NCBI GenBank assembly: GCA_026415015.1 | Contig: JAOAHW010000027.1 | Span: forward strand, 1-8,433 | From: Syntrophorhabdaceae bacterium | Lineage (GTDB): Bacteria > Desulfobacterota > Syntrophorhabdia > Syntrophorhabdales > Syntrophorhabdaceae | Direction: 5' to 3' | DNA length: 8,433 nt | Part shown: in pieces, positions 1 to 7,114 of the stretch | Position numbering within the stretch: the first letter of the stretch is position 1 | How the letters are laid out: each line of letters starts with the position of its first letter | The notes under the pieces: model-generated | The model's input: the letters and a program-made list of their open reading frames with translations, nothing else | The model's database searches: none | Told to the model about the DNA's origin: nothing | Made by a program: the position numbers and the translations under genes

Positions 1-1
1 A

Positions 2-1306
2 GGGGTTGTCTTTCTTTATATCGGCATTATCCGTTTTTTTGACAGAAAAGTAGATTACTGGTTTATCTTCTCCATCTATGCAGCTTTCTTGTCAATATTT
101 CTCTATTTTTTACTGATAGATGATAATATCTGGATAAGGGGGCCTATCATTAGCGCCACCCTTGCAGTTATTTCTTTTTTAACTGCCCATGCACTTTTCT
201 TCTGGCGACCCCACTCTGTAATAGCCTCTGCAAATTTTAGCGGGATATTTTTTCTTCTGCATGGCTCCTTTTTTGTATTACGCACAATCTTACAGTTAAA
301 AAATCCTGCTAATGTCTACCCTTATGAATTAACTCTTTTGAATGTAGTTACATACATAGATGCCCTTGTCTGCAGCATCCTATGGACATATGTCTTGATT
401 ATGATGATAAACCAACGTTTGAATGCAGATATGAGAGTAGCAAAAGAACAGATGGAGACCATCTTTAATACAAGCCCAGATGCAGCAATGATAAGCCGTA
501 TAAGCGATGGTATGATTGTATATGTTAATGATGGGTTTATTAAGGCTTCAGGTTTTACCCGCGAAGAGGTTGTTGGAAAAACAAGTCTGGAATTGAAAAT
601 CTGGAGAACCCCTCATGACCGTGAGGCATTTGTAACCGAGCTTAAGCAAAAGGGTTATATCAATAATTTTGAGGCCATCTTGCAGAGAAAAGACGGCAGA
701 TCCTTTCCTGGTATGGTATCAGCAAGCATTCTAAACATAAATAACATTCCTCATATGATTAGTGTTACGCGAGATATAACTGAAAGAAAGATGATGGAGG
801 AACAACTGCGCTCCATGTCTTTAACAGATGAACTCACAGGCTTATATAACAGAAGGGGATTTTTTACCCTTGCAGAACAGCAGCTAAAGGTTGTAGAGAG
901 GAAAAAAAAGGCAATGATGCTTTTTTATATTGACCTTAACAAGATGAAGGAGATAAATGACACTTTAGGTCACCAAGAGGGGGATAGAGCCTTAAAAGAT
1001 ATATCAAAAATACTTCAAGAGGTATTCAGGGAATCGGATATAATAGCACGCATAGGAGGGGATGAATTTGCTGTCCTTGCATTAGAGACAACAGAAGAGT
1101 CAGAGGTTATACTGACAAAACGTTTACATAATACCCTTGATGTTCACAACAATTCTAAAGGCAGAAAATATCGACTCTCTTTAAGTATAGGGGTTGCCCA
1201 ATATAAACCTGAAGTCCATGTAACGCTTGATCAACTTATGGCCCATGCAGACAAATGTATGTATGAACAAAAAAGAGAAGAGAATAAGAGGGATTTATCA
1301 GGATAG
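2..1306 (+). CDS. Membrane-anchored PAS-GGDEF diguanylate cyclase, 5'-truncated by the window edge
   Basis: Predicted to make cyclic di-GMP from two GTP at the inner membrane. The frame is open from base 2, so this is a 434-residue C-terminal part; the TTG at base 89 is only the first start-like codon and falls inside a hydrophobic segment. Residue numbers count from base 2. About five hydrophobic segments fill residues 1-137, a multi-helix sensor I cannot assign to a named family. A PAS domain follows at about 151-260, ending in the usual DITERK linker, and a GGDEF domain at about 272-428. The active-site loop GGDEF (352-356) is intact, as is the DLNKMKEIND metal and substrate segment. RESD (343-346) lies five residues before GGDEF, the spacing of the product-binding inhibitory I-site, so feedback inhibition by c-di-GMP is likely. 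Arginine codons are unusual here: by hand count 12 of 27 are CGN, against about 4 of 48 in polA next door. The ligand is unknown. Confidence 0.9.
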   Translation, partial: GVVFLYIGIIRFFDRKVDYWFIFSIYAAFLSIFLYFLLIDDNIWIRGPIISATLAVISFLTAHALFFWRPHSVIASANFSGIFFLLHGSFFVLRTILQLKNPANVYPYELTLLNVVTYIDALVCSILWTYVLIMMINQRLNADMRVAKEQMETIFNTSPDAAMISRISDGMIVYVNDGFIKASGFTREEVVGKTSLELKIWRTPHDREAFVTELKQKGYINNFEAILQRKDGRSFPGMVSASILNINNIPHMISVTRDITERKMMEEQLRSMSLTDELTGLYNRRGFFTLAEQQLKVVERKKKAMMLFYIDLNKMKEINDTLGHQEGDRALKDISKILQEVFRESDIIARIGGDEFAVLALETTEESEVILTKRLHNTLDVHNNSKGRKYRLSLSIGVAQYKPEVHVTLDQLMAHADKCMYEQKREENKRDLSG

Positions 1307-1325
1307 TTTTTTTAAAACTCTTTTT

Positions 1326-1331
1326 GAGGGG
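1326..1331 (+). promoter_or_regulatory. Shine-Dalgarno sequence supporting an ATT start for polA
   Basis: GAGGGG lies in the 30 bp between the GGDEF stop codon and the polA frame. From the GAGG core there are 7 nt to an in-frame ATT at 1337 and 10 nt to a second ATT at 1340. An in-frame TGA at 1325-1327 bars any start further upstream. No ATG, GTG or TTG occurs in frame between that stop and base 1502, so this site is what decides the start. The pairing is read directly; its use is inferred. Confidence 0.5.
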
Positions 1332-1336
1332 TTGGC

Positions 1337-3904
1337 ATTATTAATAAAGAGGATTTAAAAAATCAGTCAAGAGAACATGATATAAAAAAACAGGAAAGGA
1401 TATTCCTTGTAGATGGACACTCTTATCTCTACAGGGCATTTTATGCCACGCCCCATCTGTCCAATTCAAAGGGCCTACCCACCAATGCAATTTATGCATT
1501 TTTGGGGATGTTAAAGAAACTAATCAAGACCCATACCCCTGATATCCTTGCCATAGTATTCGACTCAAAGACACCATCTTTCAGAGAGGAGATATTCAGA
1601 GATTATAAGGCACAGAGGCAGCCCATGCCTGATAACCTGTCAATCCAGATACCCTATGTAAAGAGGATTGTCCAGGCTATGGGGTTTCCTATACTTGAAC
1701 AGGAAGGTTATGAGGCAGATGACATAATAGGCACATTTGTAAAGAAGATGGAGAATAGTGAGAAATCAATCCACATTATTACAAGCGATAAGGACATGAT
1801 GCAGCTTGTCTCGGACAGGGTCTATATATTTGATACAATGAAAAACATCCTTTTCAGTGCAAAAGAGGTGGTGGATAAGTTTGGTGTTACCCCGTCCCTT
1901 ATGCCAGACTTTCTGGCCCTTTGTGGTGATTCCTCTGATAACATACCAGGGGTGACAGGTATAGGAGAAAAGACAGCAAGGCAACTCATCCAGGAATTCG
2001 GCCCTATCGAGGAGATATACAGCAACATCGAAAAAATAAAAAGACAGTCTATCCGTGAAAAACTTATTGCAGGTAGAGACAATGCCTATATGAGTAAGGC
2101 CCTTGCCACCATAAAGATAGACTGTCCTATTGATATAGACGTAGACCAGTTTAAATCAAAGGATGAGGACACCGATGACCTAAGAGAGATATATAGAGAA
2201 CTGGAGTTTACAACCTTTTATAATGAACTAAAAAAAGACCCATCCCATGACATAAAGGATAAAGGGATAACCCTTTCAGAGCTCAGTAGAAAGACCATTG
2301 GTATAGACCTTGAATATAGGGGTCGGATGCCTGTGGATATTGATATAGAGAGATTTCATGTCTCTGATGGTATGGGTGTATACTCATCATCTTCAAAGGA
2401 TGAACTCTTAAGTATCATAGATTCTGCTGAAGAGATAGTAATTCATAATCTCAAGGCCTTTATAGGCTATCTCATATTTTCAGGCTGGACTAAAAACTCT
2501 ACTGGATATCCACTAAAGAGATTTTTCGATACCATGCTCGCCGCATACCTCATAAACCCCATGAGAAAAGACTATAGTCTAACTACAATATCAGATGAAT
2601 ACCTGTGCCATGGCCGTGCTACTGCATCATGCCTGCCTGAATTAAAAAAGGCTATGGAGAGGAAGATGGAGGAATTAGGCCTTACCAACCTCTTCTATAA
2701 CATAGAGATGCCCCTTGTGGAGGTCTTGGCTGAGATGGAGTTCTATGGGGTAAGGGTAGACAGAAGGATGCTCAATGAGCTATCCAAGGCCTTTGATAAA
2801 CGTATAAATGGTATTGTTAAAGACATATACAGTCTCTCAGGGGAACCATTCAATATAAACTCACCCCAGCAGTTATCAAAGATATTGTTTGATGTACTAA
2901 AACTTCCACCCCAGAAAAAGACAAAGACAGGCTATTCAACAGATACAGAGGTCCTTGAGATCTTATCTGCCTTTCACCCCATGCCCTCTAAGATCCTTGA
3001 ATACAGGACACTTAGCAAGCTAAAAAGCACATATATAGATGTATTGCCATCACTTATAAATCCTGTTACAGGGAGGATCCATGCATCTTTTAATCAGATG
3101 GTAGTGGCCACAGGGAGGTTAAGTAGTAGTGACCCCAATCTCCAGAATATACCCATAAGGGGAGAAGAGGGCAAGAGGATAAGAGAGGCCTTTATCCCTG
3201 CAGATGGTTATGTGCTCCTCTCATCGGACTATTCACAGATAGAACTCAGGGTCCTTGCCCACATATCAAAAGACCCTATGCTCATTGATACATTCCTCAA
3301 GGACGAGGATGTGCATACAAAGGTGGCTGTGGAGGTCTTTGGTGTGACCCCTGAGTCAGTGACCCCTGAGATGAGAAGGACTGCTAAGGTGATAAACTTT
3401 GGCATAATATACGGGATGAGCGGATATGGTCTGTCAAAGGAACTCGGTATATCCCCAAGGGAGGCCCAGGATTATATAGATGCCTATCTTGCAAGATACA
3501 GGTACGTCAAGGAGTATATGGATAGGGTAATAGATGAGGCAAGGAAAAACGGTTTTGTGAGGACCCTTTTTGGCAGGATCAGATACATGCCTGAACTCAA
3601 TAATCCTGATACGAATATAAGACAGATTGGTGAGAGGGCTGCCATGAATACACCCATCCAGGGCACGGCAGCAGATATAATAAAGATAGCTATGGTAAAG
3701 ATCTTCAAGAGGATAAAGAAAGACAATCTCTCCTCAAGGCTTATCATGCAGATCCATGATGAGCTGGTTCTTGAGGTAAAAGAGGACGAGGTAGATATAA
3801 TGGAGAGGATTGTAAAACAGGAGATGGAGGGCGCTGTGGATCTCCTTGTCCCCCTTAAGGTCTCGCTGGGGATGGGGATGAACTGGGCGCTTGCCCACGA
3901 GTAG
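1337..3904 (+). CDS. polA: DNA polymerase I, with probable non-canonical ATT start and degenerate proofreading domain
   Basis: Repair and Okazaki-fragment polymerase, 855 residues from the proposed ATT, normal for the family (E. coli 928, Taq 832). The 5'-nuclease domain (about 20-290) has VDGHSYLYRAF with D26, the acidic set E126/D128/D129 and D151/D153, D198/D201, then a helix-hairpin-helix (VTGIGEKTA). The 3'-5' exonuclease region (about 315-450) keeps D324-x-E326 but aligns F375 with E. coli D424, C424 with Y497 and A428 with D501, so proofreading is probably lost, as in Taq and Bst. The polymerase domain is complete: motif A DYSQIELR from D631, motif B R680/K684/F688/Y692, motif C HDE at 807-809. 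F688 is the residue that discriminates against dideoxynucleotides. A TTG start at 1502 would delete the first nuclease aspartate and is unlikely. The gene begins 30 bp after the GGDEF gene with no terminator seen, so co-transcription is possible. Its 3' end overlaps the opposing YihY-family gene. Confidence 0.95.
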   Translation: MINKEDLKNQSREHDIKKQERIFLVDGHSYLYRAFYATPHLSNSKGLPTNAIYAFLGMLKKLIKTHTPDILAIVFDSKTPSFREEIFRDYKAQRQPMPDNLSIQIPYVKRIVQAMGFPILEQEGYEADDIIGTFVKKMENSEKSIHIITSDKDMMQLVSDRVYIFDTMKNILFSAKEVVDKFGVTPSLMPDFLALCGDSSDNIPGVTGIGEKTARQLIQEFGPIEEIYSNIEKIKRQSIREKLIAGRDNAYMSKALATIKIDCPIDIDVDQFKSKDEDTDDLREIYRELEFTTFYNELKKDPSHDIKDKGITLSELSRKTIGIDLEYRGRMPVDIDIERFHVSDGMGVYSSSSKDELLSIIDSAEEIVIHNLKAFIGYLIFSGWTKNSTGYPLKRFFDTMLAAYLINPMRKDYSLTTISDEYLCHGRATASCLPELKKAMERKMEELGLTNLFYNIEMPLVEVLAEMEFYGVRVDRRMLNELSKAFDKRINGIVKDIYSLSGEPFNINSPQQLSKILFDVLKLPPQKKTKTGYSTDTEVLEILSAFHPMPSKILEYRTLSKLKSTYIDVLPSLINPVTGRIHASFNQMVVATGRLSSSDPNLQNIPIRGEEGKRIREAFIPADGYVLLSSDYSQIELRVLAHISKDPMLIDTFLKDEDVHTKVAVEVFGVTPESVTPEMRRTAKVINFGIIYGMSGYGLSKELGISPREAQDYIDAYLARYRYVKEYMDRVIDEARKNGFVRTLFGRIRYMPELNNPDTNIRQIGERAAMNTPIQGTAADIIKIAMVKIFKRIKKDNLSSRLIMQIHDELVLEVKEDEVDIMERIVKQEMEGAVDLLVPLKVSLGMGMNWALAHE

Positions 3905-4736
3905 GTATATTCATTAGGACTGCCTGTAGCTCTGCGCATACAATAAAGACAAAGACAGAAAAATATATCCAGAAAAGGAATGCCACAAAGATACCATAAG
4001 TCCCAAGTAGGGCAGTAAACCTCATGACATGAAGGATGTAATATTTAAATAGAAACTTCCCTATATGCCACAATACTGTCCCTATCAGAGTAGAGATTAT
4101 AAGGATACTCTTCTTTTTTCTTGGTGACAGAAAAAAATAGAGGAGAGAGAGCATAAAGAACGTGATTGACATATCAATAAGGGAGAATAGTATGATAAAA
4201 GGCGTTTTTGAAACAAACCCAGGTAGTATCTTTGTCATCTTTGATTGTATGATAACAGTGAAAATAAAACTAAAAAACATGATGGCCTGTGCTATGGAAA
4301 ATACTATCGTGAGTAATAATTCCTTTCCCTTACCTTTTAAGAAGCCCTCAGGGTCCTTACCGAATATAATAAGAAATGCTGGCCTCATGACAGAGAATAA
4401 TTTCATGGTAAATAGAAATAGGAATAAGATACCCAGTGGGCCTGAGAGTTTTTTAGACATAGAGATGATATTCAATTCCTTTATGACCCTCTGTATTATT
4501 ATTGTATTGTATGGGTCAGGGACTATGTTTTTTATAAACCTTTCAATCTGAATAGAAGGGTGGCTCATATCTATTACATAACCAAGTATGTAAATAGACA
4601 GGAGGGTAAAGGGGATAAAAGTAAGGAGTATATAGAAGGATATAGAGGAGACAATGATATTTGCATTGTCCCTCTGGTATTTCTTGTAAAGCCTCTTTAT
4701 TATATAGATAAGGCCAATATTTTTCAGCCTTGCCAT
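3855..4736 (-). CDS. YihY/BrkB-family inner-membrane protein
   Basis: A 293-residue integral membrane protein of the YihY (BrkB, UPF0761) family, long mislabelled ribonuclease BN; its molecular function is not established. Six hydrophobic segments lie at about 28-54, 100-124, 140-164, 178-203, 209-228 and 242-275. The last carries the family signature ALLGTYGIF...FWIY...CAELQAVL (242-274), and the N-terminal QRDNANIIVSSISFYILLTFIPF matches the family opening, in which a polar residue precedes a serine and alanine-rich first helix. The ATG at 4736-4734 has only a weak Shine-Dalgarno and follows the acyl-CoA dehydrogenase stop by 14 bp, suggesting translation from a shared transcript. The last 16 residues, PTRGQAPSSSPSPARP, plus the stop codon, are antisense to the polA 3' end, so this hydrophilic cytoplasmic tail is largely dictated by the overlap. 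Confidence 0.85.
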   Translation of the reverse strand: MARLKNIGLIYIIKRLYKKYQRDNANIIVSSISFYILLTFIPFTLLSIYILGYVIDMSHPSIQIERFIKNIVPDPYNTIIIQRVIKELNIISMSKKLSGPLGILFLFLFTMKLFSVMRPAFLIIFGKDPEGFLKGKGKELLLTIVFSIAQAIMFFSFIFTVIIQSKMTKILPGFVSKTPFIILFSLIDMSITFFMLSLLYFFLSPRKKKSILIISTLIGTVLWHIGKFLFKYYILHVMRFTALLGTYGIFVAFLFWIYFSVFVFIVCAELQAVLMNIPTRGQAPSSSPSPARP

Positions 4737-4750
4737 CTATTTAAGAGATA

Positions 4751-5929
4751 CTAAGGCATAAACTTCCTGAATATATCCCTTGCTATGACAATTCTCTGTA
4801 TCTGGTTTGTCCCTTCGTATATCTGGGTTGCCTTGGCATCCCTCATCATCCTCTCTACAGGATACTCTTTTGTATAACCATAGCCACCGAGTATCTGGAC
4901 AGCATCAGTTGTAACCTTCATGGCCACATCTGCAGAGTAGACCTTTGCCATGGCAGACATCTTATCCACACCGATAGCACTCATCTTATCTCTTTCATAT
5001 ACCTTCATATCCAAAAGGTGTGCTGCATCATATACAAGGGCACGGGCCGCCTCGACACCTGTTGCCATATCCGCCACCATAAACTGGATACCTTCAAAAT
5101 CTGCAAGTTTCTGACCGAACTGGACCCTCTTCCATGCATATTCCACAGCAAAATCCAGTGCACCCTGGGCAATGCCTACTGCCTGTGCACCAACAGCAGG
5201 TCTTGAGAGGTTGAGGGTAGACATGGCAATATCCCAGCCCTGACCTTCTTTCCCTAAAAGGTTTTCCTTTGTAAGTCTAACATTGTCAAATATGACCTCT
5301 GTTATATCTGAGCCCCTCATACCCATCTTGTCTTCACTCTTCCCTATTATTACACCTGGATAATCCCTCTCCACATAGAAAGCGGATATACCCTGTGTCC
5401 TTAATTTCGGGTTTGTTGTGGCAAAAACACTGAAAAACTGGGCATTTGCACCATTTGTAATCATGGATTTCTTACCATTGAGATAATAATATTCTCCATC
5501 TTTTGTGGCTGTAGTCCTCATATGGGATGCATCAGAACCTGCATCAGGTTCCGTGAGGGCAAAGGCAAATATGTAGAGCCTATCTGGCTCTATGATCTTA
5601 TTGTAGATAGAGTCCTTCGGTTCCTTCTTGGCAGCCACCATAACAGGCATAAGGCCCACATTATGGGCAAGGGGTATAAGAGACGATGCACCTGATATCT
5701 TTGCAAGTTCCTCTATAACAAGACAGAGAGAGGTTATATCGCCGTCAAGCCCACCAAGTCTCTCTGGTAACATAAGGTAGAGAAAACCATGTTTTTTGTA
5801 TATATCCACAAGGTCCCAGGGGAATGCACCTGTTACATCTATCTCCTTTGCCCTGGGCGCAACCCTTTCTTTTGCTATTTTCTCTGCTATCATACGGATC
5901 ATGCTGTGTTTTTCAGAAAGATTTAACAT
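4751..5929 (-). CDS. Acyl-CoA dehydrogenase, short-chain/butyryl-CoA type
   Basis: A 392-residue FAD enzyme predicted to oxidise an acyl-CoA to the trans-2-enoyl-CoA, passing electrons to an electron-transfer flavoprotein. The N-terminal helical domain (about 1-115) has LPERLGG; the flavin-binding signature ALTEPDAGSD follows, with its Glu at 127; the C-terminal signature is QILGGYGYTKEYPVERMMRD. E372 in IYEGTNQIQR aligns with the catalytic base of medium-chain and butyryl-CoA dehydrogenases. I chose the ATG at 5929-5927 because AGGAGG lies 7 nt upstream; the same frame continues 27 codons further up, but that part overlaps the promoter and leader of the divergent gene and does not look like family sequence. 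DKMSA occurs twice within 14 residues near 315-330, a small insertion compared with Clostridium Bcd. Substrate chain length cannot be read from the sequence. No ETF genes are present; the YihY-family gene follows 14 bp downstream. Confidence 0.93.
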   Translation of the reverse strand: MLNLSEKHSMIRMIAEKIAKERVAPRAKEIDVTGAFPWDLVDIYKKHGFLYLMLPERLGGLDGDITSLCLVIEELAKISGASSLIPLAHNVGLMPVMVAAKKEPKDSIYNKIIEPDRLYIFAFALTEPDAGSDASHMRTTATKDGEYYYLNGKKSMITNGANAQFFSVFATTNPKLRTQGISAFYVERDYPGVIIGKSEDKMGMRGSDITEVIFDNVRLTKENLLGKEGQGWDIAMSTLNLSRPAVGAQAVGIAQGALDFAVEYAWKRVQFGQKLADFEGIQFMVADMATGVEAARALVYDAAHLLDMKVYERDKMSAIGVDKMSAMAKVYSADVAMKVTTDAVQILGGYGYTKEYPVERMMRDAKATQIYEGTNQIQRIVIARDIFRKFMP

Positions 5930-5936
5930 CCCAATG

Positions 5937-5942
5937 CCTCCT
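5937..5942 (-). promoter_or_regulatory. Ribosome binding site fixing the acyl-CoA dehydrogenase start
   Basis: AGGAGG on the minus strand, 7 nt before the ATG at 5929-5927. It favours that start over an upstream in-frame ATG at 6010, which would add 27 residues without family resemblance. I found only weak candidates for a minus-strand promoter in the same intergenic space. Confidence 0.85.
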
Positions 5943-5947
5943 TTTTG

Positions 5948-5976
5948 TTGACAAATTCCATTTCTTCTAACATAAT
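5948..5976 (+). promoter_or_regulatory. Sigma70-type promoter for the DUF362/ferredoxin gene
   Basis: TTGACA at 5948-5953, a 17 bp spacer, then CATAAT at 5971-5976, which is 6/6 and 5/6 matches to the consensus at the optimal spacing. A start of transcription near 5983 would give a leader of about 28 nt containing the AAGGAG ribosome binding site. It lies in the 81 bp divergent region next to the acyl-CoA dehydrogenase leader. The boxes are read directly; activity is inferred. Confidence 0.7.
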
Positions 5977-5997
5977 TTTTCCATAAATTAAATAAAA

Positions 5998-6003
5998 AAG
6001 GAG
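5998..6003 (+). promoter_or_regulatory. Ribosome binding site of the DUF362/ferredoxin gene
   Basis: AAGGAG sits 7 nt before the ATG at 6011 and confirms that start. It lies just downstream of the sigma70-type promoter, so the leader is short and has no room for a riboswitch. Confidence 0.8.
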
Positions 6004-6010
6004 AGATCAT

Positions 6011-7114
6011 ATGTCGAGGGTATACTTTACAGACCTGAGGACAAACCCTAAAAGGAGCCTCCTTGATAAGGTTGAGGACTTATTAGATAGGATAAAGGCC
6101 AAAGACAGGATTAAAAAGACAGACCTTGTGGCAATAAAGCTACATTTTGGAGAAAAGGGCAATACAGCATATCTGAGGCCTGTCTTTATAAGGAGTATAG
6201 TGGATTATGTAAAAAAAATAGGGGGTAGACCGTTTCTCACAGATACAAATACACTCTATTCAGGCTCCCGTAGCGATGCCATAAACCATATGAATACTGC
6301 CATATATAATGGTTTTGATTATGCCTCTGTTGGATGTCCCATTGTCATAGCAGATGGGTTGAGGGGTGCAAGCGGGATAAAAATGCAGGTGGATGGAGAG
6401 GTTTTAAAAGAGGTGAGCATTGCATCTGAGATAGTAAATGCAGATAGCCTTGTAGTTATAACCCATTTTAAGGCCCATGAGCTTTCAGGTTTTGGCGGTG
6501 CCCTTAAAAACCTTGGTATGGGTTGTTCATCAAGGGAGGGCAAGCTCATCCAGCATAGCACAGTGGCCCCAAAGGTGAACCCTGACATCTGTAAGGGATG
6601 TGGTTTATGTACAGGATACTGCTCTGTCCGTGCCATATCTGTTAATGAAAAAAAGGCATCCATAGACCCTGAGATATGTATAGGCTGTGGCGAGTGTATA
6701 ATAATATGCCCCTATAAGGCCATAGAGATACAGTGGAATGAATCACCTGATATCTTTCAGAAGAAGATGGTGGAATATGCTGCTGGTGCATTGAAGGGAA
6801 AGGAAAAGAGGGCAATATTTATCAGCTTCCTCATGCAGATAAGCCCTGCCTGTGACTGCTATCCCAACAATGATGCGCCCATAGTTCGGGACATAGGCAT
6901 CCTTGCATCCATAGACCCAGTATCTATTGATGCTGCAGCATGTGACCTTGTGAATAATGAGGAATCCCTTCCCAATACAGCCATAAAAACTATCCTAAAA
7001 AAGGGTGAGGATAAGTGGAGGGCCTTATATCCATCAATTGAATGGAGGACCCAGCTTGAACATGGAGAGAGGATGGGTCTTGGCGAGAGGATGTATAATC
7101 TTATCAAAGTATGA
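6011..7114 (+). CDS. DUF362 protein with two 4Fe-4S cluster motifs
   Basis: A 367-residue, probably cytoplasmic protein; no signal peptide or membrane segment is visible. The DUF362 fold is split by a ferredoxin insert. The N-terminal part (1-185) carries KLHFGEKGNTAYLRP and THFKAHELSGFGGALKNLGMGC. The insert (about 190-240) has C194-x2-C197-x2-C200-x3-C204 and C223-x2-C226-x2-C229-x3-C233, each right for a [4Fe-4S] cluster; the first lacks the usual proline after the last Cys. The C-terminal part has CDCYPNNDAPIVRDIGILAS and DPVSIDAAACDL, both typical of the family and rich in possible metal ligands. The family has no firmly established reaction; an electron-transfer or metal-handling role is inference from the clusters. 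The gene has its own strong promoter, diverges from an acyl-CoA dehydrogenase gene, and its TGA directly abuts the corA stop codon. Confidence 0.92.
   Translation: MSRVYFTDLRTNPKRSLLDKVEDLLDRIKAKDRIKKTDLVAIKLHFGEKGNTAYLRPVFIRSIVDYVKKIGGRPFLTDTNTLYSGSRSDAINHMNTAIYNGFDYASVGCPIVIADGLRGASGIKMQVDGEVLKEVSIASEIVNADSLVVITHFKAHELSGFGGALKNLGMGCSSREGKLIQHSTVAPKVNPDICKGCGLCTGYCSVRAISVNEKKASIDPEICIGCGECIIICPYKAIEIQWNESPDIFQKKMVEYAAGALKGKEKRAIFISFLMQISPACDCYPNNDAPIVRDIGILASIDPVSIDAAACDLVNNEESLPNTAIKTILKKGEDKWRALYPSIEWRTQLEHGERMGLGERMYNLIKV

Noticed and set aside
1307..1336. CTC-TTTTT-GAG inverted repeat as a terminator after the GGDEF gene
   Set aside because: The three-base stem is too short to be stable, and its right arm is part of the polA ribosome binding site.
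1332..1358. Possible TTG start for polA at 1332 followed by a -1 frameshift
   Set aside because: The frame reaches a stop after eight codons and no slippery heptamer precedes it; an in-frame ATT start is simpler.
1502..1504. TTG at 1502 as the polA start
   Set aside because: It would remove the conserved VDGHSYLYRAF segment and a catalytic aspartate that the upstream frame clearly encodes.
4966..4998. Repeated DKMSA in the acyl-CoA dehydrogenase as a functional repeat
   Set aside because: There are only two short copies in a variable loop region; it looks like a small local insertion.
5930..6010. Upstream ATG at 6010 for the acyl-CoA dehydrogenase and minus-strand promoter boxes in the same span
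   Set aside because: The extra 27 residues do not resemble the family and AGGAGG fits the ATG at 5929. Minus-strand boxes such as TATGTT with a 2/6 -35 are too weak to report.
6319..6663. Minus-strand open frame of 114 codons inside the DUF362 gene
   Set aside because: It is fully antisense to a well-conserved gene and has no family-like sequence; the same holds for other long antisense frames in polA, the YihY-family gene and corA.
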